Source: Deltaproteobacteria bacterium
GTDB taxonomy: Bacteria > Bdellovibrionota_F > JAHFAK01
Assembly (NCBI GenBank): GCA_023250585.1
Contig: JAHFAK010000026.1
Coordinates: 1-20,646, forward strand
DNA: 20,646 bases
Direction: 5' to 3'
In this document: positions 15,292-20,646 of the stretch, one piece after another
Numbering within the stretch: position 1 is the first letter of the stretch
Layout: every line of letters begins with the position of its first letter
Translations under genes and position numbers: made by a program
Notes under the pieces: generated by a model
What the model was told of the DNA's origin: nothing
Database searches by the model: none
The model's input: the letters and a program-made list of their open reading frames with translations, nothing else

Positions 15292-15849
15292 ATGACAGAC
15301 AAAGTACTCAAAGCCTTTGAAGACAACCTTATTAAAGCCCTTGCTTTTTTTAAACAAAGCTTAACAAAAATGAGAACGGGCAGAGCTTCACTTGTTCTTT
15401 TAGATGGAATCATGGTTGATTACTATGGAACTAAATCACCACTCAAGCAAATAGCAAATCTTGCAACTCCAGAGCCAAAGCTTATAACAATTCAGCCCTG
15501 GGACCCCTCGATTCTCAAAGAAATTGAACGTACACTCCTACAATCTGATCTTGGAATTACCCCTATGAATGATGGCAAAATGATTCGAATCAATATTCCC
15601 GCTCTTACCGAAGAACGACGAAAAGAACTCACCAAACATGTCAAGAAAATGGCTGAAGAATGTAAAGTATCGCTCAGAGGATATCGTCGTGAAACAAATG
15701 AGGAACTTAAAACTCTCGAAAAAAATAAGCAAATCACCGAAGACGATGTTCATAAAATCTCTGATAAAGTTCAAAAAGTTCTCGACGACTACATCAAGCA
15801 TGTTGATGAAGCTGCTACCCGCAAAGAAAAAGACATCATGGAAATTTAG
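15292..15849 (+). CDS. frr: ribosome recycling factor
   Basis: A 185-residue factor that, with EF-G, splits the post-termination ribosome. Length is standard. The hallmark KMRTGRASLVLLDGI segment near the N-terminus, PLKQIANLATPEPKLITIQPWD, and the helix ending with TRKEKDIMEI are all typical. GGAGG precedes the ATG by about 10 bases. Its stop codon shares one base with the GTG start of uppS, so the two are coupled. Confidence 0.97.
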   Translation: MTDKVLKAFEDNLIKALAFFKQSLTKMRTGRASLVLLDGIMVDYYGTKSPLKQIANLATPEPKLITIQPWDPSILKEIERTLLQSDLGITPMNDGKMIRINIPALTEERRKELTKHVKKMAEECKVSLRGYRRETNEELKTLEKNKQITEDDVHKISDKVQKVLDDYIKHVDEAATRKEKDIMEI

Positions 15850-16598
15850 TGAAGCAATTTTCAAAGATCCCTCAACATATAGCCATCATCATGGATGGTA
15901 ATGGACGATGGGCAAAGAAACATTTTTTTAAAAGAATCATTGGCCATAAATACGGGATACATGCACTTCGAAATGTGGTTAAAGAATGCTCCCATCTTGG
16001 TGTAAACATTCTCACCGTCTATGCCTTTTCAGAAGAAAATTGGGATCGTCCCGCTTTTGAAGTTGAAAGCCTGATGAAACTCATGAAGGAGTATTTAATT
16101 AAAGAACGGGAAAAACTTCATAAAGAAAATATCAAAATACTCTCTATCGGTAATACTCAGAAGCTTCCTCATGAAGTACAAGGAGAATTAAAAAAATCAA
16201 TTGAACTTACAAAAAACAACACAAAAATGATTTTCATACTTGCGTTGAGTTATTCGGGGAGGTCTGAAATTGTCCAAGCGACAAAGACAATTGTTAGAAA
16301 TATACAAAATAACAAACTGCATATGGATGATATTACTGAAGCAACATTTGCTCACTACCTTGAAACGAAAGATTTACCAGATCCGGATTTATTTATCAGA
16401 ACGAGCGGAGAGCTGCGCATAAGTAATTTTTTATTATGGCAAATAGCTTATTCAGAACTATATATAACAAAAGCTCTCTGGCCCGACTTTACCATTGAAG
16501 AATTACATAAAGCTATTGAAGCGTTTGGAAAAAGAGAACGACGATTTGGTAAAGTTTTAGAAGATCGCTATCACAATAAGGACACCAACCTATGCTGA
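15849..16598 (+). CDS. uppS: undecaprenyl diphosphate synthase
   Basis: A 249-residue cis-prenyltransferase that extends farnesyl diphosphate with isopentenyl diphosphate to make the lipid carrier for cell wall and surface polysaccharide. The opening IAIIMDGNGRWAKK holds the catalytic Asp and phosphate-binding Arg; the closing RTSGELRISNFLLWQIAYSE is the second family signature. The start is GTG at 15849, sharing a base with the frr stop. Its end overlaps cdsA by 7 bases. The frr-uppS-cdsA-dxr-rseP order is widespread in Gram-negative bacteria. Confidence 0.96.
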   Translation: MKQFSKIPQHIAIIMDGNGRWAKKHFFKRIIGHKYGIHALRNVVKECSHLGVNILTVYAFSEENWDRPAFEVESLMKLMKEYLIKEREKLHKENIKILSIGNTQKLPHEVQGELKKSIELTKNNTKMIFILALSYSGRSEIVQATKTIVRNIQNNKLHMDDITEATFAHYLETKDLPDPDLFIRTSGELRISNFLLWQIAYSELYITKALWPDFTIEELHKAIEAFGKRERRFGKVLEDRYHNKDTNLC

Positions 16599-17377
16599 GA
16601 AATCGTATTATTACTTTTGTAATTGCTTTTCCCTTCCTTTTATTGATTATTTTTCTTTTTCCTCCTACTCTTTTTTCTTTCTTTATTCTTTTAGTGAGTG
16701 TCCTGTCGCTCTACGAACTCTTTAGTATGGTATTCCCAAATAATAATCGAAAAAAATGTATAGGAATTGGACTTGGAGCTCTTCTTACGAGTGGAATACT
16801 TTTCTCTGATCACTATTCCCTCTTAAGTTATATAGGATTTATTGTTCTCACACTCTTTATATTTTATTTATTTGTTCAAAATAATCCCGAAGAAGGCATA
16901 AAGGATTGTGCATTCAGTCTTTTGGGAATTTTTTATGTCGGTATTTTATGTCCCTTTTTTGCGTTGATACGTAATACAGCTGAAGGAAGTTATTTCTTTT
17001 TATTATTACTTGTAATCGTTTGGCTCACCGATACAGGCGCATATTTTATTGGAAAAAAATGGGGAAGACATAAACTCTACCCAAAAGTATCGCCAGGTAA
17101 AACAGTAGAAGGAGCTATTGGAGGACTTCTTATTTCCGTTCTTGGAGCCGCTCTTTTTGCAGGAATTTTTATAGAATCTCTGAATTTACTCTACATTATT
17201 GTTACCGCAGCAATATGCTCTATTATTGGCCAAATGGGAGACCTCTGTGAATCCATGATTAAAAGATCTTTCGGATGTAAAGACTCGGGAAAACTTCTTC
17301 CCGGTCATGGAGGATTACTCGATCGAATTGATGCATTGATTTTTGCTGCCCCCGTGCTATACTGGTTTATAAGTTAG
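16592..17377 (+). CDS. cdsA: phosphatidate cytidylyltransferase
   Basis: A 261-residue membrane enzyme making CDP-diacylglycerol from phosphatidic acid and CTP, the precursor of all major phospholipids. About seven or eight hydrophobic segments are visible. The family signature is complete near the C-terminus: SMIKRSFGCKDSGKLLPGHG followed by GLLDRID. WLTDTGAYFIGKKWGRHKL and SPGKTVEG are also conserved. The ATG overlaps the end of uppS by 7 bases. The gap to dxr is filled by a long inverted repeat. Confidence 0.96.
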   Translation: MLRNRIITFVIAFPFLLLIIFLFPPTLFSFFILLVSVLSLYELFSMVFPNNNRKKCIGIGLGALLTSGILFSDHYSLLSYIGFIVLTLFIFYLFVQNNPEEGIKDCAFSLLGIFYVGILCPFFALIRNTAEGSYFFLLLLVIVWLTDTGAYFIGKKWGRHKLYPKVSPGKTVEGAIGGLLISVLGAALFAGIFIESLNLLYIIVTAAICSIIGQMGDLCESMIKRSFGCKDSGKLLPGHGGLLDRIDALIFAAPVLYWFIS

Positions 17378-17386
17378 ATTACTTCT

Positions 17387-17506
17387 GAGAGGAGGAGGGA
17401 TGTACATTTAGAAAAAATATATATTAAAATTTGCTTCCTCTTATAAAACTTCACTGAGCAAAATTTTAATATATATTTTTTCTAAATGTACATCCCTCCT
17501 CCTCTC
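17387..17506. repeat. 46-bp perfect inverted repeat between cdsA and dxr
   Basis: 17387-17432 and 17461-17506 are perfect inverted repeats of 46 bp; a further G-C and C-G pair follow after one unpaired A (17460). The loop, 17435-17457, is 23 bases. The arms begin with a purine run (GAGAGGAGGAGGGATG) and are AT-rich inside. The short centre GCTTCCTCTTATAAAACTTC faintly recalls the TTCCTGTTCTTAAAATTA part of elements 1 and 2, but the match is too weak to call. The right arm ends 13 bases before the dxr start, which has no clear ribosome binding site. Confidence 0.9.
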
Positions 17507-17519
17507 TCGTGAGCTGTGT

Positions 17520-18668
17520 ATGAAAAAATTAATTATTCTAGGATCAACAGGTTCAATTGGCAAAAATACGCTCGATGTTGTTTCTCGTTTTCCTGATGAG
17601 TTTGAAGTTATTGGCCTTTCCTGTGGATCAAATATCAGTGAGCTCTTAGATCAAATCAAAAAATTTCATCCTCGCATCGTTTGTGTAAAAGATAAAAATG
17701 CAAGCATTGAACTCAGAAGCGTTATTAAAAATGATATACAAATAGTCTATGGCACTACAGGTTTACTCGAACTGGCTTCATACGAAGAAGGAAATTTTCT
17801 TCTCAATGCGCTTGTCGGATACTTAGGGCTTGCTCCAACACTTGCAGCAATTCAATCAGGAAAAAATGTAGCAACAGCCAATAAAGAAACGCTGGTGTGC
17901 GCTGGACATTTTATTATGCAAGAAGCTCGTACCCATAAAGTAAAAGTATTTCCAATTGACAGTGAACACAGTGCAATCTTTCAATCATTACAAGGAAACG
18001 AACAGAAAGCCGTAGCAAAAATTATTCTCACCGCATCGGGCGGCCCTTTTCTTCATCATTCACTAGAGCAATTACAATCAGTAACACAACAAGAAGCGCT
18101 CAATCATCCTAATTGGAAAATGGGTAAAAAAATTACCATTGATTCCGCAACAATGATGAATAAAGGCTTGGAAGTGATTGAAGCACGATGGCTTTTTGAG
18201 ATTTCCAAAGAAAAGATTGAAGTAGTCATTCATCCTCAGAGCATTATTCACTCGATGGTAGAATATGTGGATCGCTCAGTCATTGCTCAACTTGGATTGC
18301 CTGATATGAGAACACCAATTCTCTATGCACTGACCTATCCCAAGCGAAATGTGCTTCCGCTAGAAAGTCTTGATCTAACGAAAATTCAAAATTTAACGTT
18401 TTATAAACCTGATTTTGAAAAATTTCGCTGTTTACAACTTGCGTATGAGGTGCTTGAAGCTGGAGACTCATACCCTATCGTATTCAATGTCAGCAATGAA
18501 ATTGCCGTACATGCATTTCTTGATACTAAAATACGTTTTTTAGATATTTCAAAAACAATTGAAAAACTTTTGAATATACATACGAAAACTCAGATTACCA
18601 CAATTGAAGATGTATTTTGTGTTATTGACTGGACAAAGAAAAAAACCGAAGAACTTTTAACGAGATAG
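17520..18668 (+). CDS. dxr: 1-deoxy-D-xylulose 5-phosphate reductoisomerase
   Basis: A 382-residue enzyme of the MEP isoprenoid pathway, turning DXP into 2-C-methyl-erythritol 4-phosphate with NADPH and a divalent metal. The NADPH loop GSTGSIGKNTLDVV is at residues 8-21. The metal and substrate region is intact: NKETLVCAG, DSEHSAIFQ, ASGGPF, NHPNWKMGKKITIDSATMMN, KGLEVIEA and QLGLPDMRTPI. Length is normal. Together with uppS it supplies and uses isoprenoid precursors. It is 9 bases before rseP. Confidence 0.97.
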   Translation: MKKLIILGSTGSIGKNTLDVVSRFPDEFEVIGLSCGSNISELLDQIKKFHPRIVCVKDKNASIELRSVIKNDIQIVYGTTGLLELASYEEGNFLLNALVGYLGLAPTLAAIQSGKNVATANKETLVCAGHFIMQEARTHKVKVFPIDSEHSAIFQSLQGNEQKAVAKIILTASGGPFLHHSLEQLQSVTQQEALNHPNWKMGKKITIDSATMMNKGLEVIEARWLFEISKEKIEVVIHPQSIIHSMVEYVDRSVIAQLGLPDMRTPILYALTYPKRNVLPLESLDLTKIQNLTFYKPDFEKFRCLQLAYEVLEAGDSYPIVFNVSNEIAVHAFLDTKIRFLDISKTIEKLLNIHTKTQITTIEDVFCVIDWTKKKTEELLTR

Positions 18669-18677
18669 GATATTATT

Positions 18678-20276
18678 ATGAGTTTATTACTAAGTGTTAT
18701 ACTATTTGGCGTTCTCGTCTTTATCCATGAGTTTGGCCATTTCATTACGGCAAAACTCTTTGGAGTGAAAGTCGAAAAATTTTCTTTAGGTTTCGGCCCA
18801 AAAATTATCGGAAGACAAATTGGCGAAACCTACTATCAGCTTTCTCTTCTGCCTTTAGGCGGTTATGTAAAAATGCTGGGAGAAAATCCCGAAGATGAAA
18901 TAAAAACTGAAGAGCTAAAACGCTCTTTTGCGCATCTTCATCCATTAAAAAAATCTCTGATTGTTATTATGGGACCGATTTCGAATCTTCTTCTGCCTAT
19001 TATTATTTTTATGGTAGCTTTTCTGATTGGCTGGCCTCAAGTCACCACTGATGTCGGAGATGTAGTTATTGGCTCACCGGCGTGGAATGCGGGAATTAGA
19101 CCGCATGATCGTGTCGTTGCGGTCAATGATCAAAAAGTTATGTGGTATGAAGATCTCACAAAAATAGTCGAAAGTCGCGCAGGACTAGAAACCAAAATCA
19201 CTATCCAACGAAAAGATGCTTTCGATACCCTTACGCTTACTCCAGAAAAGAAGCCTTCAAAGAATCAATATGGAGAAGATGTTACCGTAGGTAAAATTGG
19301 AATTCTTCCGAATATTAAAAAACCCATTATTGGCGTGGAACAAGCTTCTATTCTTTACACCGCAGGTTTACGAAATGCAGATGAAATAATAAGTATCAAC
19401 ACGATCCCAATCAGAAGTTATTATGAACTTGAACTCTTCTTTAAAACCCATGTCTATCAAGAGTTAAAAATCGAGGCAAAAAGAGGCGAAGAAACAAAAC
19501 AATTTACGAGTGCAACAGAAGAAACAAATACCGAAAAACTTGGTTTTTTTTCAGGCGAATTTTTAGTACAAACTCTGGAGCCACATTCACCGGCGGAAGC
19601 TGCTGGCCTCAAACAATATGATCGTCTCTATAGTATTAATGATAGGGTGATTCCTGATTTCTACTATGTACAAAATCATATTTTTGAAGAAACAGGCAAA
19701 CCATTTGAACTTGGATACTATCGGAATAAGGAATTAAACAAAGTAACCATTACTCCTAAACAGCATACCCTGACTGAAGATTTAACCGGTACAAAAACTT
19801 CGATATGGTATATTGGAGTAAGTACATACATAATGCACACTGCTCCTTCGATGCAGATTGATAGCAAAGCATACCTTCATCCTTTTACCTCACTCATGTA
19901 TGGGGCTCAGAAAATGCTCGAAATAGCTAAAGTCACGCTCATTGGTTTTGTAAAACTCTTTACCGGAGATGTTTCTCTCAAAGCTATGGGTGGCCCGATC
20001 CTGATTTTCAAACTCACCGGCGCCTCATATCAATTAGGAGGAATTCTCTTTTTCATAAAATTAATGGCGATACTTTCCATAACATTAGGCCTCATCAATT
20101 TATTGCCCATTCCTGTTCTAGATGGTGGACATTTGATGTTCTTTCTCATCGAATATGCAAAAGGCTCTCCGCTCAATAAAAAAGTTTTAACAATCGCTAA
20201 TCAAATCGGTGTCATTCTCCTTGTCTCGCTCATGGTCTTTGCCTTTTATAACGATATCATGCGATTCTGGAATTAA
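18678..20276 (+). CDS. rseP: RseP-type site-2 zinc metalloprotease with three PDZ-like modules
   Basis: A 532-residue intramembrane protease; in E. coli it cleaves the anti-sigma factor RseA and leftover signal peptides. HEFGH at 17-21 provides the zinc ligands and catalytic Glu, and LDG at 481-483 in NLLPIPVLDGGHL the third ligand. Between them lie three PDZ-like units rather than the two of E. coli (450 residues): GSPAWNAGIRPHDRVVAVN at about 132-150, ASILYTAGLRNADEIISIN at about 223-241, and HSPAEAAGLKQYDRLYSIN at about 303-321. A terminator hairpin follows at 20297, so this is the end of the transcript. Its target here is unknown. Confidence 0.95.
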   Translation: MSLLLSVILFGVLVFIHEFGHFITAKLFGVKVEKFSLGFGPKIIGRQIGETYYQLSLLPLGGYVKMLGENPEDEIKTEELKRSFAHLHPLKKSLIVIMGPISNLLLPIIIFMVAFLIGWPQVTTDVGDVVIGSPAWNAGIRPHDRVVAVNDQKVMWYEDLTKIVESRAGLETKITIQRKDAFDTLTLTPEKKPSKNQYGEDVTVGKIGILPNIKKPIIGVEQASILYTAGLRNADEIISINTIPIRSYYELELFFKTHVYQELKIEAKRGEETKQFTSATEETNTEKLGFFSGEFLVQTLEPHSPAEAAGLKQYDRLYSINDRVIPDFYYVQNHIFEETGKPFELGYYRNKELNKVTITPKQHTLTEDLTGTKTSIWYIGVSTYIMHTAPSMQIDSKAYLHPFTSLMYGAQKMLEIAKVTLIGFVKLFTGDVSLKAMGGPILIFKLTGASYQLGGILFFIKLMAILSITLGLINLLPIPVLDGGHLMFFLIEYAKGSPLNKKVLTIANQIGVILLVSLMVFAFYNDIMRFWN

Positions 20277-20296
20277 AGAGTTTAAATTCCTGCCAT

Positions 20297-20324
20297 AAAA
20301 GCTCTCATTTAACGAGAGCTTTTT
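20297..20324 (+). terminator. rho-independent terminator after rseP
   Basis: AAAAGCTCTC (20297-20306), a 7-base loop, then GAGAGCTTTT (20314-20323) followed by one more T. A 10-bp stem with a T-run, 20 bases after the rseP stop, is the standard form. The A-run at the 5' side could make it work in both directions. Confidence 0.88.
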
Positions 20325-20387
20325 ACATTCTTGCTGATAAAAATGATACATGGCATGAACGAATGAATGAATATATAAAGTCTCATA

Positions 20388-20511
20388 ATACTAAGTTGCA
20401 TTCAAAATGATAACAAGGCGGCAAGGAGAAGGCGACGCAAACGTACGTAATAGTACGTTGAGGAGCCGACGACGAAGCCAACGCAGTTAGCGTTTGAATG
20501 CAACTTAGTAT
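20388..20511. repeat. palindromic element 4, different centre type
   Basis: Arms 20388-20406 and 20493-20511 (ATACTAAGTTGCATTCAAA and its complement) are 19-bp perfect inverted repeats. The 86-bp centre is markedly more GC-rich than the surrounding DNA. It holds a small hairpin, AACGTAC (20440-20446) with GTACGTT (20453-20459), flanked by related purine-rich stretches AGGAGAAGGCGACG and AGGAGCCGACGACG. It lies between the rseP terminator and tsaB. The outer arm sequence TGCAAC is also found in the right arm of element 1. Confidence 0.88.
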
Positions 20512-20525
20512 AAGGTACATTTAAG

Positions 20526-20646
20526 ATGAATATTCTCACACTCGACAGTTCACAACTCGAAGCTTCTTTAGCTTTATTTAGTAACGACAAAAAAGTCCGT
20601 GAGATACACTATTCACGAGAACGTCGGCTGTCGATGTATCTTGTTT
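20526..20646 (+). CDS. tsaB: TsaB, tRNA threonylcarbamoyladenosine protein, 5' part
   Basis: The first 40 codons of a gene that runs off the window. It begins MNILTLDSSQLEASLALFSN and continues with SRERRLSMYLV, matching the opening of TsaB (ILaiDTS...a.l...H s). TsaB scaffolds TsaD and TsaE in making t6A37 on ANN-decoding tRNAs. The typical DTS is DSS here. The ribosome binding site is weak. The gene stands after a terminator and a palindromic element, so it should have its own promoter, which I could not identify. Confidence 0.75.
   Translation, partial: MNILTLDSSQLEASLALFSNDKKVREIHYSRERRLSMYLV

Noticed and set aside
20402-20590. 62-codon minus-strand ORF across element 4
   Set aside because: It runs through the repeat and the start of tsaB on the opposite strand, has no ribosome binding site and no recognisable protein features.
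1-20646. CRISPR arrays, tRNA or rRNA genes, transposases, prophage genes
   Set aside because: None was seen by eye on either strand; the only repeats are the four inverted-repeat elements and short intragenic ones.

Overview
AT-rich bacterial chromosome with dense, mostly operonic genes. The organism looks Gram-negative: it has a NtrC-type activator with two canonical sigma-54 promoters, a six-domain ribosomal protein S1, RseP, and a rpsA-sppA-HIT-LapA gene string that I associate with deltaproteobacteria-like lineages. No rRNA, tRNA, CRISPR array or transposase gene was seen. The exact phylum cannot be fixed from the sequence alone.

Region 1 (1-6172, all minus strand) reads as one functional block. 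In transcription order it holds a sigma-54 promoter, a radical SAM/SPASM enzyme, a 46-residue ORF with its own ribosome binding site, an MFS permease, a membrane hybrid histidine kinase, a sigma-54-dependent response regulator (overlapping the kinase gene), a second, very similar sigma-54 promoter, and the start of another gene cut by the window edge. This layout suggests a self-activating peptide circuit: small peptide, radical SAM maturase, exporter, membrane sensor, sigma-54 activator, then promoters at the head of the cluster and at an output gene. This is inference; no gene here has been shown to do it.

Region 2 (6313-8814) holds two convergent genes for probable exported proteins. One is an unknown 241-residue protein. 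The other is a membrane-anchored protein with thrombospondin type 3 calcium-binding repeats. Each has its own apparent promoter.

Region 3 (8900-12565, minus strand) is the housekeeping string rpsA-sppA-HIT-LapA. It is divergent from region 4 (12774-20646, plus strand), which runs rpsB-tsf-pyrH-frr-uppS-cdsA-dxr-rseP-(tsaB): translation factors, UMP kinase, undecaprenyl and CDP-diacylglycerol lipid synthesis, the MEP pathway and a site-2 protease.

Four long inverted-repeat elements of 113-124 bp sit in the gaps of regions 3 and 4. Two of them share a conserved 45-bp centre (41/45 identical) but have perfectly paired arms of largely different sequence. The other two have a different centre. 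None lies in regions 1 or 2. Along with the peptide-type cluster, they are the most unusual content of the window.
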